Shown: positions 1-12,600 of the stretch, in pieces
How the letters are laid out: every line of letters begins with the position of its first letter
Position numbering within the stretch: the stretch's first letter is position 1
Notes under the pieces: generated by a model
Told to the model about the DNA's origin: nothing
What the model saw: only the letters and a program-made list of their open reading frames with translations
Database searches by the model: none
DNA from: Medicago truncatula
Taxonomy: Eukaryota > Streptophyta > Magnoliopsida > Fabales > Fabaceae
Direction of reading: 5' to 3'
Assembly (NCBI RefSeq): GCF_003473485.1
Contig: NC_053045.1
Coordinates: 58,322,494 to 58,386,493, forward strand
Length of the DNA stretch: 64,000 nt
Program-made: the position numbers and the translations under genes

Positions 1-185
1 TCTAGAGTTAGAGTTTATTATAACACTCAATTACTCAAGAACTAAATGAAATTTACTACTACGTACATTATATAACTAACTGATCACACAATAAAAAACC
101 TGATAAACTTTTATTTAATTCAGCACCAGAAAAATACATTACTATAGGATATATAATATAATCTCCCCTGAATGCAATCAATGGA
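1..185. other. 3' flank of the MYB gene
   Basis: AT-rich sequence immediately downstream of the MYB stop codon (the gene reads leftwards). It probably holds the 3' UTR and polyadenylation region, but no certain poly(A) signal can be chosen. Nothing else is seen. Confidence 0.4.
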
Positions 186-481
186 TCAATGATAAAATCC
201 ATTTTCTTGGTAATTTGAAGCATCCCAGAAGCAATTAACATCTTGGCCTTGTTGATCACAAAGGTCCCATTGTTGATTGTAGGATTGAACACAACTACCT
301 TCTAAATGCATATCAGGCCATTGATATTCATAAACAGAATTCACAGAAGAATTACACTCTCCACTTTCAGCACCATTTGATGAACTCCAAACACCACCAC
401 TACCACCATCATTATTACCCACTAGTACACCAAAATCAGAATCTAGAATATTATTATCATCATTGGTTACATTAATATTAA

Positions 482-513
<32 letters not shown>

Positions 514-2090
514 TCATGATCTGGACTAACAAGTACTCCACTTTCAAACATGTAACTTAGTTTTATAATTTCATCATCTAACCATTCATATGGTTCCAAA
601 TTGTCAACTAATTCGTTCATATTAGGGCATGATGAATTATTAGTATTATTATAACCTTGTTGTAGCTCTTCTTCTTTTCTTGTATGTAGTAGTGTTGGCA
701 ATTGAACTTCAAGAACCTCTTTTTTGTTGTATTTGTTGTTCTGATCTTGCCTTGGTGCAGCTCCTCTACCAGCTCTTCTCTTGGAAGCAGCTGCTAGGTT
801 AACAGCAGCTAAGTCAATTGGTGAAAATGACTCATTTAATGACTTCATGAAGCAGTAAATCTTTCTCCTTAAATGAGAGTTCCAATAATTTTTTATCTCA
901 TTATCTGTACGTCCTGGTAAATGTCCAGCTATTACAGACCACCTACACCATAACAACAATTTCTAAGTAGTTAAAGTAAATAAAACCAAATTAAATTTCA
1001 ATGTATTGTGAATTTTTTTTTTATGATAAATTTTTTAGTTAAACAACTTAATTAAATTATAAGTGTCTATTTATCATACAAGTATTTGTGTACAAGATAG
1101 TTCTATAACTCTTTCTTTCAAAAAGTTAGTTCTACAACAAAAAAAAAAAAAGTCAAATTATTTTCATAAGTTATCTTGGAAAAGCATGTAAAAATAGTTG
1201 AAAACAGTCTATAAACATGTCATAAGCTATTTCCATTAGATCTCTCAAACAGTTTCACAAATCCTTATGTCACTAGATAAACTAAAATTAATCAATATCA
1301 CAATGTCTAATTTTATTTTTTTTGGACAGAAATCACATGTCTATGTATAAATAAGAATACTAGTATTTTATTTTGTCTTGCTCCTTTTTGTGAGAAGACA
1401 TTGTCGGCAACAAAGGATTCATTAAAAAATTTAGCATTTATATATAAATGGTTTTAGAATGTTAACAAGGTTTACAAACTTAATCTTACACACATATAAT
1501 TTGAAAAGGTTCATGCTTGTTTACACATTGAATTAAGTCTTATAATACATGTAGAAGGTATAATCTTAATTATCTACTGCTAATATACTATCAACAATTA
1601 CCAATTAAACAGCTAGTAAATTGGAAATTTCACGTTCAGCTTAGTATGTAGATTAATTTGAAATGAGGAATTAATGAATAATCATAACATTTGATTTCAT
1701 GTTTTGAAAAAGCAACAGAGAGGGCAGAAGAACCCTACCTGTTACCAAGAACAGCATGCAATTTGACAATGATTTCTTCCTCCTGAGGAGTTATGTTACC
1801 TCTCTTCACATCTGATCTTAAGTAGTTTATCCATCTGAGTCTGCAACTCTTTCCACATCTCAACAAACCTAATATTTCATTTTGTTTATATATATATACA
1901 TACTCAGATCAGACACAATAACATATTTAAATATCATCAAAATCATTAATCATTTACCTGCATTCTTTGGCAAAGATCTCCAAGATCCTTCACCATGTTC
2001 TTGGATATAATCAGTTAAGATCTTATCCTCTTCTGCAGTCCATCTTCCTTTCTTCAAACCAATCTTCTCACAGCAAGGAGCTCTTCCCAT
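186..2090 (-). CDS. R2R3-MYB transcription factor, flavonol-type (subgroup 7-like)
   Basis: Nuclear DNA-binding activator. Three exons: 1958-2090, 1739-1868 and 186-942, giving 339 aa. The first two exons are 133 and 130 bp, the classic lengths for R2R3-MYB genes, and all junctions are GT-AG with closed phase. The protein starts [21 protein letters not shown]2 has Trp at about 17, 37 and 57; R3 has Ile70, Trp89 and Trp108, followed by [15 protein letters not shown]. Past the repeats there is a basic KRRAGRG stretch and an acidic WLDDEI segment that resemble the SG7 motifs of MYB11/12/111. Those factors activate chalcone synthase and flavonol synthase and act without a bHLH partner. A run of 10 Asn is encoded by an AAT microsatellite. 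Family certain; subgroup from similarity of the DNA-binding region and loose C-terminal motifs. Confidence 0.92.
478..513. repeat. AAT/ATT microsatellite inside MYB exon 3
   Basis: Trinucleotide run (tta/att on the + strand) within the coding exon. It encodes a poly-Asn tract between the basic region and the acidic C-terminus of the MYB. Length variation here would change protein length without a frameshift. Confidence 0.9.
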
Positions 2091-3892
2091 TGATGATAAC
2101 TAACAGTAATCAATAACAAAACACACAAAAAAATAAAAACAAAAGGAAACACTAGTAACTATACTAGTGTGCTGTGCTCACACATGCACACTAAGAGAAG
2201 AGAAATGGAAAGGTAAGACAGTAATTATAATTGGGACAGAATTGAAAAGGGCTTGCATTTGCATGGATGGGCCGGATGCATATATCCTCACTGTAGCATT
2301 ATATATAAAGGTATTCAGTGTGACCAATGATTTTGACATTTGAAACAAACTCTTTCACTGGTAACTAACTAGTACTGATCAATTAAACTACCTGCAGTAC
2401 ATATAACATAGTTGAATTGTCAGAAATATTTTTTTGCAGTAGTAAGAGTACATTAGTGTCCCCAGATTATAACAGTTTTAATCTGTTACTGTGGTTACTA
2501 GGGCCTCCATTGAGACTTTTCCACCACAAAATCAACTTAAAAATATATATATTGGTTAGGTACTATTTGGATATATAGGATCTACATTTACTACATTTTT
2601 TAGCCTTGCCCTATACTGTACCAGAATAGTAATAAGTGGGATCATTCTCTGCACATACATACATTAAACCTACTTTCATTTTTTACCTAACAACATATAA
2701 TAAATATCTAGCTATATTTTATTTATTTTTATTATCATGTGTATTAATTTATTCAATTGTATAAGATCAGACATGTAATTAAGTGAAAAGTGAGTGTAGA
2801 TTCAGAACAATTTTCCTATTTTGCAGGTTGATGATACTTACACTAGCTAGTTGACATTTTGAGGTAAAGGGATGATTGTTTTGTTGTCTGTGTTTGATAG
2901 AGATGCGGCAGAGATTCTTAGTCTTGAAAAAAATATATTAAAAAAGGAAGAAAAATTTGGACAGCTAGTGGCCGAAAATAAATAAGAATATTATAAGTAA
3001 TGTACTTTGCTAGTTCACACTTCAGCTATCATAGTAATAGTAATGTAACGTTGCCTATCATATATAATAACAAACAAATTAGAGAATTATTGTCGTATAA
3101 CATGTGATGTCTAAGAATATAATTAGTAAATATTTTCGTTGAATTTGTCCAGGTTGCTTTGTTGTAAGATTTGTTTCACAATTGATTGATGATGAGGTTT
3201 TACTGTTGCAGCTGTTGTTTGAGTTGAATGAGTCTAATTTATTTTGGTTTGCTTTTCTCTATTCTATGACCATGTTATTGCTGGTATTATAGCCATGTTT
3301 TCTTGTAACTGAACTGTTGATTTGCTACTAAACATTAATATGTAACACTATTTGTTCTTTCTTAAAAAATAAATAAATATGTTCTTGATACTACCTTGGC
3401 AATAGTTTCTCAATGAATAGGAGGACATCAAGGAGAAATCGAGTATCCCGACTAGATCGACACTCTCAATAAATTCAGTTTGATTATAAAAAAATAAAAA
3501 TATATAGCTACTAAAAAATTATTGAGAATTATTTTTAAGAGTTCTTTCATCCTAGTATTACTCTCAAATACTACTAATTTTAAGTCCCAATGATATTCGT
3601 TTTATTTTAATAATGCTTATATTATTTCACCTATATGTATATATAGCTGCTCTATAATTATTATTTAATTTTTTGTACTATTAAAAAGGTTGTTTTTTTC
3701 TAAGAAAATGTTAAAACAAAAACATTTGTTTTATAGTTAAGACATCTAATACAAACATATGGTCCAAAGATGAATCTTACTACTTTTAGTAAATTTTAAT
3801 AGCAAATCAGCTAGAAGAAAGTAAATTTTTAGCCGATATGCTACTTGACTAAAAAAATAAAATTATTACATTCAATCTTTTTCTGTTAAGTA
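2091..3892. other. MYB promoter and spacer
   Basis: Upstream region of the leftward MYB gene. A TATA-like tatatataaag lies at about 2300-2310, 210 bp before the start codon; it reads as TATATA on the - strand too and is a plausible core promoter. The rest is AT-rich without recognisable coding sequence. Confidence 0.4.
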
Positions 3893-4166
3893 CTCCATCC
3901 GTTTTAAAATGAGTGTCGTTTTAGCAAAAAAATTGTTTTAAAATGAATGTCACTTTCAGTCCAATGCAATAATAACTTTTTCTTTTCAATTGTACCCTTC
4001 AATTAATATTATATACATTACTTCAAAAGTATTATTTTTTCTTTAATGAAAAACAAATCAATAGTTGATTATGATAATTTGGTGAAATAACATATTTCTT
4101 TCTTTTAACTAACACATTTCTTAATATGTGCGTAAAAACCTTAAACAACATTCATTTTGTAACGTA
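3893..4166. mobile_element. Stowaway-like MITE, right end decayed
   Basis: The left end is TA followed by ctccatccgttttaaaatga, the typical Stowaway (Tc1/mariner) terminal motif. About 270 bp later the inverted copy appears in decayed form (acattcattttgtaacgta). There is no coding capacity. Non-autonomous DNA element; boundaries on the right are approximate. Confidence 0.7.
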
Positions 4167-5070
4167 CATGTATATATTTTTTTTTAATGCCTGATAATTA
4201 TTCTTTATATTTATTATTATCAAACTCTTTTTTTGTTAAAAATGTTAAGGGTACACTTAAATATTTTTTAGATGAGCTTCGTATAACTCTCTCTCTACTA
4301 AGTGTAACTTTGTTCTTAATAGTAAAATTGTCGACATCAATGACAAACCATTCCCGTCAAATTTATTTAATTTTATCACATGCAACTAAGCATTAAGGTG
4401 AGGAATATGGCTCTGCTACTGCCCTTGTTTGAGTCACTATTGAGAATTAGAAAGTGTATGGAAATAGAAACATTGGAAACGTATTCGACTAAGAAAGCAT
4501 TCATGTAGCATAGAAATGTTGGATAAAAGAATTTAATGAGCAGAAGAAGAAGGTGCTACCATTTGTGCGCCCACGTTTTGAGGGGCCGTAGTACCTCTCT
4601 TTCGCAGTTATTGCTTTGCCAAAAACAGGATGAATGTTGATGAGACAAGTGTGAATGAAAAAAATCATTGATGAAAAAGTAAATGTTAGAAAAAGATTTA
4701 CTTCATGCCTTGAGATTGAGATTTTTGGTGAAAATGTTATGTACAAACAAACTCATATGTCTGGTTGCTTTTATTATTTGCAAAAACTTCGTCCCACCAA
4801 TAATCGAATTTGTAAGAATGAGTTACGATCAATATAAAAATGTAATATGGTATTAGAATCTATTGACTTGTGCCATCCACCACCATTTATGTTCGCACAT
4901 CAACCAGTGGCGGAGCCAGGAAATTTATGGAGCTCAGGAAAAAAATTTATCGCAAATTTACATGTGACATAATATATCAACAGTCATAAATCGAAACATT
5001 ATTTTTTAATTTTAATTAAAAAAATCAAAATAAAAGAGGTTTATCATTTTGTCAACAAAAGTACAATTTA
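4167..5070. other. Spacer with a repeat-derived gtggcggagccagg motif
   Basis: No gene seen. At about 4910 the string gtggcggagccaggaa occurs, a motif recurrent in plant transposon termini; a related cggagcca occurs again near 6215. The short ORFs here have no recognisable domain. Confidence 0.35.
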
Positions 5071-5933
5071 AAATAGGATTATTAATTGAAATTGACCATG
5101 TAATATACGTGAAGTCTGAAAATTGGCCCTGTAATTAAATAACAGGTTTTCTGACCATAGAATTCGAGATTTTTATTATTTATAACCCTGTAATATACGC
5201 GAAGTCCAAAAAAGCAACCGAGAGATTGAATTTTTTCATGATTTGTTAGAGGCGAGTTAAGAACGTTAAAATATGGCTTTACACAAAAAATTTATAAATT
5301 TTCGACAAACAACAAATTAATTATGAATTTTTAAAGTGTCAAAAGCTCAAAAAACAAAACAGCGGAAATCTCGACCTATAAATCGAATTTTGAGCTCATT
5401 ATTTGCAAAGACATCTATAAAAATACATAAAAAGGATCTGTAAAGTTTCATAGCATTTCGAAGTCATTTAAATTTATTTTGATTTTTCATCCAAAACATG
5501 CAAAATTGAAATTTTTGTTCCGCGTAAGCGTATACTCACAAGTCAAATTTAGTTCCCTAATTTTGTAGGCATGATAAGAACCTTCACAATGAAATTTTGT
5601 AGTCTTTAAACGAGATATAAATTAATTATAAATTGTTTAAGAAATTCATAATTATGAGGGAATAAAAAATTCATAATTAATTTATCCCTGGTCGAAGAAA
5701 TTTAATTTTTTATGTAAAGCTACATTTTAACGTGCTAAACATGTATGAAAAAAATAATGAAAAATTCAACATGTAGATCACATTTTTAGACTACACGTAT
5801 ATTACAGGGTGGTCAAAAATAAGAAGAAAATCAAGTTGCAATGCTAGAATATATGTTTTGTATTTTTAAGGGTCATTTTTCAGACATAATGTATATTACA
5901 TGGTCAATTTGAACCATTAATCCGTTAAAATAA
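5071..5933. repeat. Long fold-back (inverted repeat) element
   Basis: The two halves are inverted copies. Outer arms: attgaccatgtaatatac near 5090-5107 against its complement gtatattacatggtcaat at 5891-5908. Further in, ccctgtaatatacgcgaagt near 5190 pairs with cacgtatattacagggt near 5800. Further in still, acgttaaaatatggctttac near 5265 pairs with gtaaagctacattttaacgt near 5720. The whole of about 860 bp could form one long imperfect hairpin. No ORF of note. Probably a fold-back DNA transposon derivative; superfamily unknown. Confidence 0.75.
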
Positions 5934-6603
5934 GAGTGATGAACCCGTCAATAGTGTGCTAAATAAAATTCCAAGACCTATTTGCGTGTGAGAATTTTCA
6001 GATTGTCCAATTTTTTCTTTTTGTAAGTGTGTTAATTGGCTTTTGGGTTGGATCTAATGTGCAAAAATTATCGATCGAGCTCGGGCGACCGCCCGGGATC
6101 GCCGGACGGTGAAACCGCCCCTGACATCAACTCCAATAGTGTTGTGCGTGAAGCAGGGCAAACCTGACTTCACAATATCAATGATACACAATTTTTTGCA
6201 GGTCTGCATCAATGACGGAGCCAAGAGTAAATTTTGAGGGAGCAATTTCTTTAGTGTATATATATTATTTCTCAAAATAATTATTCATAAATTTTTTTAG
6301 GTATAGTGGTACATACTATTGAATATTACGTTAAGGTACTCTGGTTCAGCACTTGCATTATGCATTTTTTTGATACCACTGGTCTAAACCATACACATGT
6401 GATTAATTTACAAAAATTGATTTATATAATATAACATTTAGCTAAAGAATTAAAAAAAAAAAAAACTTGGGCCTGGACTGGTGTGGCACTTGCCACACCG
6501 GGTCTAGTCCAGGTCCGCCCGAATTTTTAAAGAGAGACAACTCTCATCACTTTGCAAACCAGTTTTATAAATAATGAATTATACCTAATTAATATAAAAC
6601 ATA
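5934..6603. repeat. Repeat-derived GC-rich islands
   Basis: Contains a GC-rich patch at about 6076-6122 (gggcgaccgcccggg palindrome) in otherwise AT-rich DNA, and a hairpin-forming segment at about 6473-6515 (ggactggtgtggca ... tgccacaccgg ... tagtcc). Both look like transposon ends or internal hairpins rather than host genes. No coding sequence recognised. Confidence 0.45.
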
Positions 6604-6864
6604 CTCCATTCGTTTCAAAATACATGTCAAGTTTTTGTAATGTGCACTATTCATTTGACTTACTTTGACCATACTTTTTAACTAATATATAAATACAAAT
6701 ATTAGCTCGTAAGATGTTGTTTGATTTATCTCGACAAATATTTTTAAAATATTAAATTTTTATAATTTTTTATATTAGATTATTAAAAATATTAATGATC
6801 AAAATTGTACATTGGTATATATGAAGTGGTTGACTTAAATATATGTATTTTAAAACGGAGGGAG
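6604..6864. mobile_element. Stowaway MITE, complete
   Basis: Begins ctccattcgtttcaaaatac and ends with the complement-type ttttaaaacggagggag. Both sides are flanked by TA (6602-6603 and 6865-6866), the target duplication expected for Tc1/mariner elements. Length 261 bp, no coding sequence. Confidence 0.88.
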
Positions 6865-9692
6865 TAATACTTAGTCCAATTTGTTCATCAATTTTAGATT
6901 TTAAACTCCTCACAAGTCCTAACAAAACTCATATTTTGTTTGACAAAATAAGTATTCTAGCTTATCTACTATCACACCCAACTTATTACTGATATAAACT
7001 CATCCGCCATCAAATAATCTATCAATTATCCACTGCATTTTACCGAATCAAGTCTTAATGGTTTTTCAATTAATGACACTCTGAGACACATAATGAGGAG
7101 CTGGACACAACCAGCACGGCAAGTTGCTATTTAATGTGGAACAATGGAGGTAAGACTACTGTTCCCTAATTCAATTTGACCCCTTTCTCTCAGTTTGGTT
7201 TGAGTGCAAGCAAGACATAAATTCCGTACTATCTTAATTTTGTTCCTTTTTTGTTCTTTACTAGGTTGATTTTGTGGCTAATAACTTTTTCCATGAGAAC
7301 ACAAAAAAGGTGCTCTAGCCGCTACAAAGATTCAAGAATGTTGTAAGCAACATAAAATGGCTGAAATATCATTTATTTTTAAAACCAAAAGTGGTGCAGC
7401 ATTAGCTACCACCACTAGATATATTAATAAACCAAAACAAAGAAAATATAAAGAGAGGGATTAGGTCAAAATCCCCTCAAGAAACATTAATTTATTTTAA
7501 CAAGTGGTCTCAATATTAATCTAACCATAAAAATGCAGCATGCAGCATTACAATTGTTGACTTTTTTCGATCATTTATTTTTCAATGGTTATTTTTCTTC
7601 CAGAATAGTAAATGTGAGAATAATATTATTTTTTTTCATTTAAAAGGAGAGAGTGGGGAGAAAAATATCTTGTTAATAAAACTCCAAAACAATACAATTT
7701 TTTGGTGCATGAATGTGGAAGAGTGAGTAGGTAACCCGTGGGTGGTTCTGAAAATGAATGTGTCACTTATTGCAAAATTGAGCAATGAAATCTGAGATAT
7801 TTTTTGGCTGAAGACATTAGTCACGGTAATTTTAATATTATATATGAAGATTTTTTCATAAATTCTAAGGCTCTCACTACGATACCTTTAACCTAAGGTT
7901 TCTCTAAGGGAGGGTGCCATAAGTAGCAGTTGTTTATGTATTTTTGTGTGGATGCAAATTCTTTTAATTTCAATTTTTCAACTTGATTTCCTACATTGTA
8001 CAAATTCAAAAGACGGACATGGAAGTGTAGCTTGGAGTGTCTTATCCATCTTTTTAATGAACAAATTGAAAAGAGATACATTATGTAGATTACACAGTAG
8101 TTTGTCAATTTATTGAGAATCTCACATTAGATAATATATGTGAATTCAAAATATATTTACAAGACATTTTCAAACTTACTAGGTGGTCTTAAATTAGAAT
8201 AAAACCAAACTTTAAGATGACACTGGGTCTATTTATACTTAACAAATAGGCGACAAATTCTCTCGATGTTTGACGAAAATCATGCGATGAAAAGTTAAGA
8301 AATAACTTTTATATTGCTCACATAACTCTTTGTAGGCTTCAACATTATCTATGTTTTAATTATATCCCGCATGACAATTCTTCAAGACATAGTTACAAAT
8401 TAGGGGGCATAATTGGTGGTTGGGAAGGAGGAGGTCCAAAATTTGATCATCACTCACAACATAATATTAACATAATGAAGAGGGTGTTCAGAATTTCCGA
8501 CGATTTTTATCATAGGGGTCCATTTATGGTGCATAGGTCAAACTTACAAAGAAACATATGTTAAATTTGAAGGGAGTTTTTATTTTCGTCACAGAGTGAC
8601 AAAAAAAAACTTAGAAAGTAGACTAAAAATTCATCTAAGGTGAATACGTGGAATGTTCAGGGTTCACACTTGAACCCCTATGTATATTGTTCAATGTTCT
8701 TATAAACTAAGTTAAAGCTCATTTGAAGGGAGGTTATGTTGGCACCACGGATTATAATTTTGGTTCAATAATTATTATTACTACTTTCATTCTTGCGACT
8801 GATATATGACTGCAAACTGCATGAAAGCGTAAATTGATATATTTAGGAGCTTATGTGTTTCCATCAGAATTTGATAGAGGACTGTCACAAAATAGATTTC
8901 AATCTATTTTTGTTGGTTCATGAACAAGTCAAGAACTTGGCCAAGTTATCAAAAAAAGAAAAAAGAAAATCTAACACTTTTCTATGTAAGCAAATTTCAC
9001 TCTCAAGTCTCAATCCCAGAATAATCTATTATCAATTTAAGATCAAATTCTTTTGACCCCTTTACGATCAAGAACCCTCAATTCCTTAACTATTCTTAGT
9101 TCAAGCATTAAGCACATGAATTTATATTCTCGTAATTATAAAGTTGTATTTAAAGTACCAATTTTTCAATTTTGCAAATGAATCTAACGTCAATTCTTAG
9201 TCTGTCAATCCAAGAAGAGCATTAGTCACAAAAGCAATTGAAAGGACAAACTTGAATTAAGACAATTCATTTACATAGAAATCAAAATAAGGTTCATCCC
9301 CCTCCTCTACTTTGACTTGCAGAAAGTCTAAAAATATTCTAAATAGCAAACCAACAGCAGCACGTAATCAGCCCCAAACCCTATATCACATTCATGGTGT
9401 GATTTTCTGTACAAACCTAAGTGTCCTATATCACATTTAAGTTATTTTGTTAAGCAACTCATTCTTTAGTGTTTTAAATATTGCTAAATTTACACAACTA
9501 TCTTTTCACGGTTTCGCTAGTATAGTACAAAATCATGGGACTCGTGATCAGTATTCTCTCAGAATTTATAAATACAGAAGAATCCACATACACTGATGCA
9601 ATTATCAGTATAGCGTCAGGTAGAAAATGAGGCAGATCCCTGTCTCTGTACTTGTAGTTTGTGAAGTGAAATTCTTTAGAGTGCTCAATCAA
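6865..9692. other. Spacer between MYB and AMSH3 regions
   Basis: About 2.8 kb of AT-rich sequence with short unconvincing ORFs. No domain, RNA gene or complete mobile element recognised. The right part probably contains the 3' UTR of the leftward AMSH3 gene. Confidence 0.4.
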
Positions 9693-12600
9693 TCATCTCT
9701 CGCGAAGGTCAAGAACATCAAACTTCATGTTAGCATTCATATAGACATGAGAGCAGTGCTCATATATTGGACTTCCATCTGAAGGCTCTTCATGGGGATG
9801 AAATCCACGTTCTTGACAGTTACGAATTACAGAGACACCGCCTGGATCAGACAGGTGAAATATGCCATGTGGACTGCATCACCACATAAATGAAGTTATT
9901 CTAATTAGTGACAGAAATTGAAACAAATTAATATAATAATTCCTTTTTAAATAAAGAATCTTCAAATATTATATCCATATCGAATTAGCACTATACTCCT
10001 CATTTCCATACTAATTAAATAGTTTCTAAGGCACAACCAATAATATACATCAAAGAAAGTAGGTGGCTGTTATTAGCTTTTACATGATAAAGACGATTTT
10101 TATTTTATGTGGTGAAAACTTTACCGAAATCAGTTACTATACATGCAAGATGTTTATTAAGGTTCCACAATTTGTGGATGTGCCATTTCTTGCTAACAAA
10201 AGGTATCATGTCTTTAATAACTAATAAGTAAATGAAAATAATACTCTCTCGAGATCTTAGAGAGGTATAGAGAAAACAGATGGAAAGAGAAAAAAAAGAA
10301 AGGGAAGAGACAGAGTGAGAAAAAAATGTGACTGGTTATGTGACGAGAAAAGAAAAGAAAAGAAAAGAAAAGAGAGGGAAAGAAAGAGATATATGCACTA
10401 AGCAAGTAGGGGGTGTGAGAACATAAGAACTCATAAGCAAATAACAGTACATAAAGGCAAATGGTTTAGCTAGGTTGGCTTTGATTGGAGGGTGGGGTGG
10501 CTGTGAGGAACATTAGAGAAGTAGCAGATGAGATCATATTTGTACCATATCAAATCGTCCATTGGATTGACCTAAATAACTATCAATCAATCATTTACCA
10601 TGAAGGTTAATAAAAAATAGCATGCATCTAATTCATGGTCCATGAATGTGGACCATAGTTTTGAGCAAGTTGTTTAAGTTAAACAAAAACCTTCTCACTC
10701 CACTCCACATTCTTGGTCTATACCCAAGATCAAACAACAGAAGTAGCAAATAATTCTCTAATCCAATCTTGGCAAAGCATACTATTGAACAAAATTGGAG
10801 TGAAGAGAAGCCAAAGCTCAGCTAATGATCAGGGTTATTGTAGATGTTTCCTAGCTTAATCCACAATAAATGATGATCATGATTTATGAATGCCAAAAAA
10901 AAAAATTACCTCTCTGTATCTGTAGGAGCCATGACTATTGCAATTGCCTCTGGTAACATTATCTAAAATGAAACGACAAAATATGCATCATATTAGAAGA
11001 AATGCAGAAATGTTACTTGTAGTTGCCAATTGGATGTTGGAATAGAAGAACTTTAAAATTTGGTAGTACCAAAAAAAAAAAAAGAACTTCAAGTTGGAAA
11101 ATAAGGCTTATTGTCTAATTGTGTTTTATAAAATATTATACTTCAAAATATTAGGCCCTGCTCCCATGATATATTATACTAAAAATTCAAATAAGTGCAA
11201 TATTTCTTGCCTGAGCCATAGTTATAGATATAGTGCCATATATTTACCTGATATGAGTAATGCGTGTGTAGATCCACGGATGACATGAAACAAGTCTGAG
11301 ACGGGTGTGTCTTGAAATCAAAAGATAAATAAGTAAGATCAGTACTGGACATTTAAGACTTTAGAATAAAAGTGTGGGTAAAAGAAATACAAGAGGTGTG
11401 CTTGAAACAGAAGGTAATATGTCTCCAATTGTACCTTACAGGAGTAAAAACTATTTATGCACCCAACCATCAAAATCAGTATGTTAAGGCTTATGGTTAC
11501 TTTGATTGTAATTACATAGAAAGGCAGAAACTATCATCTTTAAGATAAAGATAAAATACCTAAAGGCAGTGGAAACCAAAGGAAACAGAAAGAGAGAGAG
11601 ACCATCGCAAGGACAAAATAGTAGCATACAATTGCTATCTTAGAGTATACTCCAAAGCCCCAAGAGGAAAAGGGAATGAAAAGGAATCATTCTGTTCATT
11701 TACTTCTTACTAAACCTGATTTGCTGTGTTTTTCACTTTTCTGCTTTCTTCAAGGCTATACTGATAGAAAAACGTGATGATTGGAACTTTTTTGAGAAAC
11801 AGTGGCACAACGATTTGGCATGCTTGATGGCTATTAAAAGTTCACTGCCACTTTATTCAATCAAAAAGCACCCTTAAATTCTGTCAAAAACCTGGCTTTT
11901 TTATTTGTGTAGTATTACTCACATTGATATCACTCTATCAAAAAGTAAATAATTTGATAATGAAAAATTTTAGTGTAGCCGGTTCAACTATCTGTATATA
12001 CCAGGATTACAAAGAAAAGCGGGTAATTAAGGAATGATTCTTTGTAAGTTACTACTTAATAAATATGAGCAACATAAGTGATGCAGATTTCATATACTAA
12101 TTAATCAGCACGCAGGCGCCCTGTAGTAGAACAGATCAATACTAAATGATAAGTTTTTTGCTGCCACCATACAGGATAGAAAAACAAGTTACTCCCGAAT
12201 ATAAATACATATAATAGCCAAAGACAGAGGAGCACTTACATGTATCCAACCTAAAGAAAAAAGTGACAAGCTGTCTTGAACTTCAAATATTTCTTCTTCA
12301 TTCAACGTTTGACACTGAACAATAAAGTCAATTCAGATGTCTTACTGCTTAATAGAAAAATAACATTGCAGGGTAGAAGAAAAGAGCATCAATGAACCAT
12401 ATTTAAATAATAAAATCCTTTGTATTTTGATGTGTACTTGATAATATTTTACCTAACTCACTCTATGTATATATAATATGCATCATTCCATTTTATCTAA
12501 TATAAACCCAGGTATTTGGTTAAAAAAAATCAAAATCAACATAAATCCCATTCACAACTAGAACCACTGAAAAATCAATCAAAAACAAAATATGTGAAAT

